Below, one piece after another: positions 7,984 to 15,875 of a stretch of DNA of 29,606 bases. Position numbers and translations under genes: made by a program. Source of the stretch: a virus. Where the stretch lies: positions 1-29,606 of IMG/VR virus record IMGVR_UViG_3300042522_000129; one strand, given 5' to 3'. Each line of letters begins with the position of its first letter. Position 1 is the stretch's first letter. The notes under the pieces were generated by a model. It was not told the DNA's origin. It saw only the letters and a program-made list of their open reading frames with translations, and ran no database searches.

Positions 7984-9059
7984 AGTTCGATTCCTCCAAA
8001 GTCAGTATCTTCAAGATCGTTCTTGCTAGCACCAATTTTGTATGAAGTAATTTCGTGTTCCTGCGGTGCTACCTGTACAGACTCACTATTCATCCAAGGA
8101 TCGGTCCATCCAGCGATGGGATTTCTGCAACCCTTATCATATGGTAGGCCAATATTTTTTCTTCTGGTCATACAAAGCCAATCTATATAGTCGGCCATGA
8201 CCTTTTCATTTAAGCCAATAATTGACCCATCTTTAAAGAGATATTCTGACCAAGCCTTTTCCTCTGTAGCGGCTGATTCAAACATTTTCACCGCATCTTC
8301 TTGGCACTCTTCTGCGATCTTTACAAATCCTTCGTCTGGATTGGTATGTAAAATCTTAAGAATCTCTTGGGTATTATAAAGATGTAAAGCCTCATCACGT
8401 TTGATCAATTTAATAATATCGGCATTGCCTATCATTTTCTTATTTTCAGCAAATGCAAATGCACAAATAAAAGAGACATAAAAACGAACAGCTTCAAGTA
8501 TATTAACGCTTACGAGAGTTAGGTAAATCTGCTTTTTAATGTCTTTAAGCTTGCCGGAATGTCCTATTTCTCTCAGGGCGTTATATTCTTTGATAGCCAC
8601 ATTGGCTCGTTTTAGAATTTCTTTATCTGTTAAGCAGCTATCTAATATTTCGCTTGGATTGCTATAAACGTTCTTGATGATATATGTGTAACTGTAGCTA
8701 TGAATTTGTTCAAAGAATTGCCATACGTTCATACATGCTTCTAATTCTGGATTAGAAACATATTCTGTTAGCGTAGGAACTCCACGACAGATTACGCTAT
8801 CCATCATTGTTTGGTATTTTAAATTGGATGTAAAGATGAAACGCTCATTTTCTGACATTACATCGTCATTTTTGAAATCGTTACGATCTTTCTTCAGCTC
8901 TATTTCTTCTGGCCTCCAAAAGAATTCTAGCTGTTTTTTGTATAAATCAAAGAATACAGGATATTTGAACTTGTCATATCTCTGTAGGGACAGGTCTTCT
9001 CCCAAGAAAAGGGGTTGTGCCAAGTAATCAACGTTATGCTTATTTAGTATTGTTTTCAT
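7980..9059 (-). CDS. nrdB: Ribonucleotide reductase small (radical) subunit, class I
   Basis: A 359-aa NrdB. The di-iron ligands and radical site align with E. coli: D87 in YQTMMDS, E117 and H120 in FEQIHSYSYTYII with tyrosyl radical Y124, E189 in ILEAVRFY, and E223/H226 in RDEALHL. Presence of Tyr at 124 argues for a Tyr-radical (class Ia-like) enzyme, not a Phe-bearing Ic form. The acidic C-terminal tail (DLEDTDFGGIEL) would dock on NrdA. AAGGAG stands before the ATG; the gene follows nrdA by nine bases and is followed by dut, a dNTP-supply operon. Length is near the usual 340-375. Confidence 0.96.
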   Translation of the reverse strand: MKTILNKHNVDYLAQPLFLGEDLSLQRYDKFKYPVFFDLYKKQLEFFWRPEEIELKKDRNDFKNDDVMSENERFIFTSNLKYQTMMDSVICRGVPTLTEYVSNPELEACMNVWQFFEQIHSYSYTYIIKNVYSNPSEILDSCLTDKEILKRANVAIKEYNALREIGHSGKLKDIKKQIYLTLVSVNILEAVRFYVSFICAFAFAENKKMIGNADIIKLIKRDEALHLYNTQEILKILHTNPDEGFVKIAEECQEDAVKMFESAATEEKAWSEYLFKDGSIIGLNEKVMADYIDWLCMTRRKNIGLPYDKGCRNPIAGWTDPWMNSESVQVAPQEHEITSYKIGASKNDLEDTDFGGIEL

Positions 9060-9068
9060 ATGTACTCC

Positions 9069-11297
9069 TTATATTGCACAAGAACCGGATTCACAACCCG
9101 AAGACTTTTCTGTTTGACCGTCACCGTCAGGAGTATTGCAGTAATAAAAGTTCTTCACACCATATTTATACCCGTAAATTTGATCTTTGATCAAAATACT
9201 CAACGGAATATTGCCGTCAGGATAATGGGAATAATTGTAATATAGATTGACGCTAATACTCATATCGACAAATTTCTGCAAGACCGCACAAATATTTAAA
9301 ATCGCCTTGTTGTCTTCCATTTCCCACGCTAGGGTATAATAGTTTTTTCTAGAGGCATAATTTGGCACTAGCTGTTTTAGAACTCCGTTTTTTGCCTTCT
9401 TATATGACATAAGGCTTCTTACTGGTTCTATTCCATTAGTGCTATTCTGAATGACGCTAGAAGATTCACAAGGCATGATGGCAGTAAGGGTAGAGTGTCT
9501 TAGCCCATGCTTTGATATTCTCTGCCTTAGACTCTCCCAATCCATAGTATACTGCGGGGTCACAAGTTCGTCAACTGTTTTTTTGTACCAATCTATTGGT
9601 AGCAAGCCATTGGCATATTTTGTTTCCGCAAACTTATTGCATGGACCCAATTTTTCTGCTAATTTGCAAGATTCGTTGAGTAAATGCCATTGTATTTTTT
9701 CCATAGTCTCATGAACTAATTTGAGAGTCTCTGGATCATCATATTTTAATTTGTTCTTCGCCAAGTATCCAGCAAAATTAGTAATGCCGATACCTAACGA
9801 TCTTCTATTTTTTGTAAAGTTTTCTCCAGCAAGAACAGGATAATCTTGGTAGTCAATAATTGATTCCAACGTTCTTACTGCAATTGAACAAGCTTGCTCT
9901 ATATCATCGTCGGATTCTAGCTCTAATAGATTTAAAGCAGACAAAATACAAATACCAATTTCTCCGTTTGGATCATCAATGGAATGAATGGGTATTGTCG
10001 GATGAATAATTTCTTGACATAGATTGCTCATATAGACAGGAACTGACCAAGAGCCATGCTCATTGGCATTATCAATATTCATAACATAAATGCGACCAGT
10101 TTCTAGTCTTTCCTTGGCAAAGATTTCTGCTAACTTTCTGGCACTAATCTTTTTCTTCATCTTTACGTATCTGCTATTTTCATACTTTTCATAAAGCTTT
10201 TTGAAGTCTTCATTGTCATTCATTGAACTATACAGCCCACCAGTTTCTTCTGGACTGAATAGGGTAATATCCTCATTCTTAATTAGACGTTCATAGAATA
10301 GCTTATTGAATTGAACGGAATAGTCGAGCTTTCTTACTCTATTATCGTCTGTTCCTGCATTATTCTTTAATGCCACAATATCTTCTATCTCATAGTGCCA
10401 AAAGGGAATGTGAACCGTCGCTGATCCTCCACGAATTCCATTTTGACTTGTGGCCTTTACGGTAGACTCAAATATCTTTAAGTATGGGATAAGACCGGTG
10501 TGTATTACTTCACCGCCGCGAATACTTGAATTGATAGGTCGTATTCTCCCAATATTTAGTCCAATTCCAGCCCTTCTTGCTGTATACTTTCCCACGGCAT
10601 GAACGCTAGAAAAGATAGAGCCTAAATCATCCTCAACATCTACGAGAACGCAACTGGCAAATTGTTTAATTTTAGTTCTTACGCCAGCCATGATTGGGGT
10701 GGGTAGATTGATCTTGAATGTAGAAAAACATTCATATGCTTCTTCAACTTCTTCAATTGTGTTAAATAAAGATAGTGCAATACAGATGTATGCAAATTGT
10801 GGGGTTTCATATATTTTGCCCGTTGACCTATTTTTTACAAGATATTTATCTATTAGTTGCTGCAATCCAGCGTAGGTAAATAGGTAATCTCTGTCGTGAT
10901 CAATGGCCTGTTCGATTTTCTCTATATCAGATTTGCTCCACTTTGTTAATAGGGTTTCGTCGTATATGCCATCCTCTATATTTGAAGAGATATGACTGTA
11001 AAGTGATGGCGGGTTATCGTACTTTTCCCATAGGTCTTTGCGAAGAGACATGTTTAAGAGTCTTGACGCAACATACTGATAGTTGGGCTTGCTAGGAGAA
11101 GTAAGATCATTAGCAGACTTGATTAAAATCTGATGAATCTCTTGAGTGGTTATGCCATCTCTTAGAGAGAGCTTGGCATTCATTTCAATATCTGACCAAG
11201 AAACATTATTTATACCACTAATCGCCCACTCTACTACCTTATGAATCTTTTCTACGGTATATGCCTCAAGACTGCCGTTCCTCTTCTGAACCTGCAT
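9069..11297 (-). CDS. nrdA: Ribonucleotide reductase large (catalytic) subunit, class I
   Basis: A 742-aa NrdA that reduces ribonucleoside diphosphates to deoxy forms. An N-terminal ATP-cone (VQKRNGSLEAYTVEKI) suggests allosteric on/off control. Active-site residues are present: C216 in FASCVL, SNLCQE with C427 and E429, and C450 in GEIGICILSALN. The tail ends with a CESGSC motif (C735 and C740), the redox pair recharged by thioredoxin or glutaredoxin. Paired Tyr in NFYYCNT fit the radical-transfer path. Length is close to E. coli NrdA (761). AGAGGGG lies upstream of the ATG. No glutaredoxin gene is seen within the window. Confidence 0.96.
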   Translation of the reverse strand: MQVQKRNGSLEAYTVEKIHKVVEWAISGINNVSWSDIEMNAKLSLRDGITTQEIHQILIKSANDLTSPSKPNYQYVASRLLNMSLRKDLWEKYDNPPSLYSHISSNIEDGIYDETLLTKWSKSDIEKIEQAIDHDRDYLFTYAGLQQLIDKYLVKNRSTGKIYETPQFAYICIALSLFNTIEEVEEAYECFSTFKINLPTPIMAGVRTKIKQFASCVLVDVEDDLGSIFSSVHAVGKYTARRAGIGLNIGRIRPINSSIRGGEVIHTGLIPYLKIFESTVKATSQNGIRGGSATVHIPFWHYEIEDIVALKNNAGTDDNRVRKLDYSVQFNKLFYERLIKNEDITLFSPEETGGLYSSMNDNEDFKKLYEKYENSRYVKMKKKISARKLAEIFAKERLETGRIYVMNIDNANEHGSWSVPVYMSNLCQEIIHPTIPIHSIDDPNGEIGICILSALNLLELESDDDIEQACSIAVRTLESIIDYQDYPVLAGENFTKNRRSLGIGITNFAGYLAKNKLKYDDPETLKLVHETMEKIQWHLLNESCKLAEKLGPCNKFAETKYANGLLPIDWYKKTVDELVTPQYTMDWESLRQRISKHGLRHSTLTAIMPCESSSVIQNSTNGIEPVRSLMSYKKAKNGVLKQLVPNYASRKNYYTLAWEMEDNKAILNICAVLQKFVDMSISVNLYYNYSHYPDGNIPLSILIKDQIYGYKYGVKNFYYCNTPDGDGQTEKSSGCESGSCAI

Positions 11298-11338
11298 ATA
11301 GTATCCCCTCTAAATAAATTGTTTTGTCGAAATCAATA

Positions 11339-11968
11339 TCAGTTGAAAAGCTTTTTGAATAGCCTTTCAAGTATAAACTTCAAAATCACAGGAAGAACAA
11401 CATAGAAAAACAAAAATGTTAGGATAACCGATCCAGCTTGAATTTCTGGATCATTTTTGATGTTATCCATTACAAACTGTTTGCAATCTTTTTTGAGCTT
11501 TCTTCTTGTGATAGGAGTTGCGGAAGCAAAATCACATCCTTGACTTGCTATTGTAGCCCATTCAGACGCATAGTGCAAGCACTTTTTTGCCACGATGCGA
11601 CTTTCTTCATCCTCATATTCTGAATAGATATCTTCTTCTATGTCGTAAAAATTATATGACTTACCAAATAATTGTTCTGTTGATGAATCATCATAAGAAA
11701 ACGTTATATCTGGTAAATATTTTAATTTTAGAACTCCACCGGTTTCTCCAAGCGTGATACCAATAATTCTAGCAGACAAAGAGATGAATTTCTTCCATGT
11801 CACCTTTGGCATAGACTGCGTAAAGGTTAATGTAATATCCTCATTGTTTCTGGTTATTTTCATATCCAGAGGGTGTGGGAATTGTAGATTTAGATTCTTT
11901 ATGTTATAACCAGAGTTAGAAAATATGGAATCTATTATATCTCTGATTTGTTGAATCTGTATTTTCAT
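11339..11968 (-). CDS. C-terminally membrane-anchored protein, unknown
   Basis: A 209-aa protein. Residues 1-170 appear soluble, with a beta-rich start (ITRNNEDITLTFTQ) and an acidic middle (EEDIYSEYEDEE). Near the end lies one strong membrane segment (SVILTFLFFYVVLPVILKF) followed by a basic tail (LERLFKKLFN), the shape of a tail-anchored or C-terminal-TM protein facing the cytoplasm. I do not recognise the family. It is the last of four consecutive small envelope-type genes placed between the protease and nrdA. Confidence 0.72.
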   Translation of the reverse strand: MKIQIQQIRDIIDSIFSNSGYNIKNLNLQFPHPLDMKITRNNEDITLTFTQSMPKVTWKKFISLSARIIGITLGETGGVLKLKYLPDITFSYDDSSTEQLFGKSYNFYDIEEDIYSEYEDEESRIVAKKCLHYASEWATIASQGCDFASATPITRRKLKKDCKQFVMDNIKNDPEIQAGSVILTFLFFYVVLPVILKFILERLFKKLFN

Positions 11969-11972
11969 AGTT

Positions 11973-12440
11973 TTACCTGTAAATTAAAGCCCAAGAGAAT
12001 CCTAGAAAATTCTTTGAGATTTTTTCTTTCTCTTCTGGAGTAATCGTATGATTTTCGTCTGTAGTAACTAGTTCAATAAGCTTGATAATATTTGTGTCTA
12101 AGTTATCATACTTATTTTTTAATGAGTCTTCAAAAAAAGTTGAGGCCGCTAGAACATAAACATCATTAAGTTTTTGTATATCGGTATCATATTTAAGAAG
12201 TCTTGTTGAGAATTCTTGATTAAAAATTGCCAACTTGGCTTTGTCTGTTGGATCAGTAATTGCTTGAGCCATAGGGGTTACAATTTGTAGAATATCATCA
12301 GACGGTTTTTCTATGTTTAAAACCGACAGATCATTTTCTATTGGGCGTGGACCTATTGACGGCTTGTACGCTAATACTAATGCAGCAATAATACAAGCTA
12401 AACCTATAGCTGTTCTAATATTAAATATCTTGTTCATCAT
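11973..12440 (-). CDS. Small membrane protein with N-terminal anchor, unknown
   Basis: A 155-aa protein with a single N-terminal hydrophobic segment (AIGLACIIAALVLAY) and no clear cleavage site, followed by a helical, probably periplasmic domain of about 125 residues with many Asp, Lys and Leu. Two adjacent ATGs (12440 and 12437) both lie downstream of GGAG, so the first residue is uncertain by one. It overlaps the upstream 96-aa gene by 20 bases. Family unknown; see the neighbouring lipoprotein for a possible spanin-like reading. Confidence 0.7.
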   Translation of the reverse strand: MMNKIFNIRTAIGLACIIAALVLAYKPSIGPRPIENDLSVLNIEKPSDDILQIVTPMAQAITDPTDKAKLAIFNQEFSTRLLKYDTDIQKLNDVYVLAASTFFEDSLKNKYDNLDTNIIKLIELVTTDENHTITPEEKEKISKNFLGFSWALIYR

Positions 12441-12711
12441 CTAGCACTCCATTTAGTAGAGGAAAAACCTCATCTAGTTTCTCTGATGCTATTTTTAATT
12501 TGCATCGGTCGCATTGTTCTTTTAATTGATACCATAGAGAAATGATATGTAAAAAATCTGCTTCTTTACTCGTTGAGTCTTTTGATACTGCGAGTGGTTT
12601 TATCTTTTTAGCAAAAAGCTTGGCTATAATCCATTTAGCATCAAGAAAGTTTGATAAAATAGTTAAACATCCTATGGCTAATAATCCGTAAATCAAATAA
12701 TTAATTGACAT
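12421..12711 (-). CDS. Small single-TM membrane protein, unknown
   Basis: A 96-aa protein with an N-terminal transmembrane helix (YLIYGLLAIGCLTILSNFL) and a short soluble tail rich in Lys, Glu and Leu that contains CDRC. AGAGGAT precedes the ATG. It begins ten bases after the lipoprotein gene and overlaps the following membrane-protein gene. N-terminal anchor plus helical tail resembles an inner-membrane spanin subunit in outline, but size and order alone do not establish this. Confidence 0.68.
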   Translation of the reverse strand: MSINYLIYGLLAIGCLTILSNFLDAKWIIAKLFAKKIKPLAVSKDSTSKEADFLHIISLWYQLKEQCDRCKLKIASEKLDEVFPLLNGVLDDEQDI

Positions 12712-12720
12712 TTTATCCTC

Positions 12721-13047
12721 TCATTTTCTAACAGGAAGTTTTTGCGATGGAATATCGCCTTTGTGATGAAACGGGCATGGTGTTTTGTGTCCATCTCCCT
12801 GTACTATTATACCAGTGCCTTTACAAACGCACTTTGATACATCTGGATTTGGACCAACAACATCGTCTGGCTTGGGTTTAATAACGAAGACCTCGGCTTC
12901 CGCTTTATCAAATGATGTTTTTGCCTTTTCTTGCCATTCGTTTACATAAGAAGAGTACATATTAGTTATATCTTCTGGATTGACACAAAACATATTATTT
13001 GAGCATCCAGTTAATATCAGTACTAATAATAGCATATATTTTTTCAT
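12721..13047 (-). CDS. Small lipoprotein with CxCxGxG zinc-knuckle-like motif
   Basis: A 108-aa protein. It begins with KK, then a hydrophobic stretch and a textbook lipobox, ILTGC with the lipidated Cys at position 15, so it should be cut by signal peptidase II and anchored to a membrane. The mature part has a helical region and then a cysteine-rich segment (KCVCKGTG, then DGHKTPCPFH) that resembles half of a DnaJ-type zinc site. It lies next to two N-terminally anchored membrane proteins. A phage lipoprotein beside an anchored helical protein could be an outer-membrane spanin pair or an immunity/exclusion lipoprotein; the sequence does not decide. Confidence 0.78.
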   Translation of the reverse strand: MKKYMLLLVLILTGCSNNMFCVNPEDITNMYSSYVNEWQEKAKTSFDKAEAEVFVIKPKPDDVVGPNPDVSKCVCKGTGIIVQGDGHKTPCPFHHKGDIPSQKLPVRK

Positions 13048-13059
13048 TGTAATTTACCC

Positions 13060-14295
13060 TTAATATGAGTTGAAACTAGAAAGATCGATTTGTGTGAGTT
13101 GATAACCGCCACCCAAAGTAGTCATCATAGTATTAATAGCAGTTATGTGGTCACTTACTAGAGTTCCGCCGCCAGCACCTCCAGAAGTAAATGTTCCAAG
13201 AACTACCAAATCTCCATCAATTATTAATAAGACCGGATTACCCGAATCCCCCGTGATTATGTTTTCATAGTATGATTGTCTCAAGGTAGAAGATGGGTAT
13301 TGTAAAAAAAATGACCCCAAATTGCCGAATGAACCTCGCCAATTTGCCACACTTGCCCTTTCGTTTTGATTTAGTCTTAAAACGGGTATACTAGAAGATG
13401 TTGAAAGGGAAGGTAAATATGTTCGCCAATTTGATGGAAGGACTTTAGCAAAAGAAATTGATAAGGGAACATCAGAATCTAATACTCCTATGCAGATATC
13501 TGGATAGTATGGAACATAAGATGGGTGTGTCAATCTGTTTGTAATTGTGCGAGATATAACAGTATTGTCAGAAGTTACAAATTTAATAGTAGCTCCGATT
13601 TCTGGACGAAAGTTAAGATGTTCGCAAAATAAAACATGTCTACGACTGATCAAAGTGCCACCCATAGTGTTTCGACCTGTACTATTCCAAGGAGAAATAC
13701 AAGTTAAATCTATATCACTAATCCAACAATTTTGATTACGTATAAAAGTGTTACCGTTGATAGAATCCTGCGATGAATAAACTGTCATATCGCCAGATAA
13801 ACGAGAATCTATTTGCTGCTCACAATGCAAAGCTAAAGAATTTGTTACCCAATTTAAAAAGGTATCAACCGTTGCAGACGATGCGCTAGATGTAGTGACA
13901 TTAATTAATGATACCTCGCCATTATTAGAAGTAACTCTTAATGTGCAATTTCCATTTGATTGATAGGTAGCAATTTGTGTGTCGATATTAGATTCTACAG
14001 GGTGCGACAAGACTGTGGGATTATCCGAAGAGAAAGTTATAGTATTATTAGATGGTATTCTATTTATGAGTTTCACAATGAAATCAGTTACATATGCTGT
14101 GCTAACATTTCGTAAAACTGATTTATCATTTACAGTTATGGTAGAAGATGAACCAGCAGAGGTAATTCGTTTTTTTTCTATGGCCTCTATATCAAAAGAC
14201 CTATTTGAGATAGTTTGTTTCTCAAATTGTCTAGTAAAGGTAGAGTTTGCTAAACCACAATTTATTGGATGATTTACAGCATCAAGCACAGCCAT
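13060..14295 (-). CDS. Trypsin-like serine protease, probably virion-associated
   Basis: A 411-aa protein. Residues 1-200 are Ser/Thr/Asn-rich and beta-like, as in tail proteins; the C-terminal half carries a chymotrypsin-fold protease. The triad is visible: His226 in LISRRHVLFCEHL (the TAAHC position), Asp266 in YYPDICIGVLD, and Ser351 in ITGDSGNPVLL, followed by LVVLGTFTSGG, a typical S1-pocket strand. A longer frame starts at 14310, but ATG at 14295 has GGAG nine bases upstream and overlaps the previous stop (TGATG), so it is preferred. Lying directly after fibre genes, it may process tail proteins or degrade host-surface protein. No signal peptide is seen. Confidence 0.85.
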   Translation of the reverse strand: MAVLDAVNHPINCGLANSTFTRQFEKQTISNRSFDIEAIEKKRITSAGSSSTITVNDKSVLRNVSTAYVTDFIVKLINRIPSNNTITFSSDNPTVLSHPVESNIDTQIATYQSNGNCTLRVTSNNGEVSLINVTTSSASSATVDTFLNWVTNSLALHCEQQIDSRLSGDMTVYSSQDSINGNTFIRNQNCWISDIDLTCISPWNSTGRNTMGGTLISRRHVLFCEHLNFRPEIGATIKFVTSDNTVISRTITNRLTHPSYVPYYPDICIGVLDSDVPLSISFAKVLPSNWRTYLPSLSTSSSIPVLRLNQNERASVANWRGSFGNLGSFFLQYPSSTLRQSYYENIITGDSGNPVLLIIDGDLVVLGTFTSGGAGGGTLVSDHITAINTMMTTLGGGYQLTQIDLSSFNSY

Positions 14296-14966
14296 CAAGT
14301 TATTCTCCATCTCTGAGTAACAGTATCGTATATTAATCTAACAGAATACGCTGCGGCTAGCGTGTAATTGGAACCATTTGGTGTAATAATTCGATCTACA
14401 GCAATAGGTGTAAAGGCTGGGTTTCCCCCATAAGTTGCCGTATGATGTTTTATTGTTACTGTTACAGAGCCAACATTTATTAATAATATTTCATAACAAG
14501 CATTTGGGGCAGTTATTGCCCATAAATCGAATGGAAATGTTGCTGATAGCCTTATTATATCGGGAGGTATAGTAGTAGTTATTGGTATTGTTGCATTTGT
14601 AAATCCACTCAAATTTAAAATTGTTTTTGCTGCCTTTGGGCCGACAACAATTCCTCCAGCGGTCTGACCATCTCCAACAACTAATGACTTTTCATCGGTT
14701 TTCCATACTGGTTCACCCTGTAGCGGGGTGATTGCTCCCACTTCTGCCGCCGTCCCTCTTCTGATTTGTAAATTAGCGGGGCTAGTCATATCAATCCAAT
14801 TGCCATCTTTTCTTCCATAAATGATCCCATCTTGTGGAGAATCAATGTCTTTCCAACTAATCTTTTTTGTTACATATGGATTACCACTATCAACTATAAC
14901 TAATAGATCATCGCTAGTTATAGATGTTGCTGATGGGAGTTCGGTTATTTTAATTACATTAGCCAT
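14295..14966 (-). CDS. Tail fibre-like protein with tropism-determinant-type N-terminal modules
   Basis: A 223-aa virion-type protein built of recognisable modules. Residues 1-40 (ITELPSATSITSDDLLVIVD, then VTKKISW) form the short leader also found at the start of the LRR fibre. Then IIYGRKDGNWIDM (48-60) is a common fibre motif. Residues 66-108 (LQIRRGTAAE, PLQGEPVWKTDEKSLVVGDG) match the N-terminal repeat of phage major-tropism-determinant and hyaluronidase-like fibres. The remaining 110 residues are beta-rich and would form the host-facing tip. AAAGG precedes the ATG. It is short for a fibre, so it may be a tip or accessory fibre. Confidence 0.82.
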   Translation of the reverse strand: MANVIKITELPSATSITSDDLLVIVDSGNPYVTKKISWKDIDSPQDGIIYGRKDGNWIDMTSPANLQIRRGTAAEVGAITPLQGEPVWKTDEKSLVVGDGQTAGGIVVGPKAAKTILNLSGFTNATIPITTTIPPDIIRLSATFPFDLWAITAPNACYEILLINVGSVTVTIKHHTATYGGNPAFTPIAVDRIITPNGSNYTLAAAYSVRLIYDTVTQRWRIT

Positions 14967-14987
14967 AAAATACCTTTTAATTAGATT

Positions 14988-15848
14988 TTATAATTTAGCA
15001 GCCTCTCGGAACGCTTGATCAATTGTATCATTATCCATGCTGAAGTTAGACGCGATAAGTGCTACGAGCGGATTTGTTCTTTCAACATACGGCGCATATT
15101 CCCACAATACTTCTGCTTCTGATCTTGTTTGAGAATCAACAATGGCAGAAATAGCATCGGTAATTTGTCCCATTGTTATTCCATTACGTATCAACCAAAG
15201 GCGAATTTGGGTTGCTGTGATGCTTTGAGGTACGGGTAAAATAATTGGCTCTGGCGATGGAGGAACATAAGTGTAGTCCATGCCATTATTTGGAATAGCT
15301 TCATAAAGAGATTGATCTTCAGAATAATAAGCTATTACTCTGGATTCTTGTTCTGGAGTTAGTGTGGGTTTTTCTTCGGACGCCTCATTAATAACGGGAA
15401 GAGGTAATGTTAAACCAATATAAGCCGCAGCTGAATTAAGGTCTTCCAATTTAAAAACCTTCGCGGAAGGTTGAGCAAATGTGAATTGATGTTTAAAATG
15501 AACGTCTGTTCGTATTTTGCGAGATACTTTTCGAAATTTAATTTCTTTATCTTGTTCAAGTGCATTCAAAACGGCATTAACATCAGTTAAGCCTGCCTCT
15601 GCCATTGCAGAGCAAAAACGTGAAATTGGATTTCGAATTATAAGAACTATTGGCTTGCTAGGTTTTTCTTCGCGTGGGCAAAGCCAATGAGCCTGAGTAT
15701 TGTCCGGTCCTTTTCCCGCAGGATAAGCAGCGTTTTGAATTGTCGATTCTTGTTCTGGATAAAATGTGGCGATAATAGCGCGTGATAATGTACTAGAAGC
15801 TACTTTTGCATTAAATGCAACAGAATAAAGTGGTGTAATAAAATACAT
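14988..15848 (-). CDS. Sulfotransferase-like domain fused to a phage tail-associated domain
   Basis: About 286 aa (ATG at 15848 preferred because GGAG lies nine bases upstream; the upstream ATG at 15863 lacks a site). Residues 1-190 resemble a minimal sulfotransferase: VAFNAKVASSTLSRAI near the start matches the 5'-phosphosulfate-binding loop (KxGSTSL type), IVLIIRNPISRFCSAM matches the 3'-phosphate-binding motif (RxPxxRxxS), and VFKLEDL matches the later ExL strand. A Pro-rich linker (PPSPEPIILPVPQ) leads to an 80-residue C-terminal domain (ITATQIRLWLIRNGI, WEYAPYVERTNPLV, IDQAFREAA) that I know from small proteins in phage tail gene clusters. Catalytic activity is unproven; the usual catalytic His is not obvious. 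The fusion is unusual. Confidence 0.7.
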   Translation of the reverse strand: MYFITPLYSVAFNAKVASSTLSRAIIATFYPEQESTIQNAAYPAGKGPDNTQAHWLCPREEKPSKPIVLIIRNPISRFCSAMAEAGLTDVNAVLNALEQDKEIKFRKVSRKIRTDVHFKHQFTFAQPSAKVFKLEDLNSAAAYIGLTLPLPVINEASEEKPTLTPEQESRVIAYYSEDQSLYEAIPNNGMDYTYVPPSPEPIILPVPQSITATQIRLWLIRNGITMGQITDAISAIVDSQTRSEAEVLWEYAPYVERTNPLVALIASNFSMDNDTIDQAFREAAKL

Positions 15849-15875
15849 AAATATAGACTCCATTTGTTGTAATGA

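Noticed and set aside
11298-11338. TCGACA with a GATACT hexamer upstream of nrdA
   Set aside because: The spacer is 19 bases and the -10 matches poorly; the nrdA site may instead be served by readthrough.
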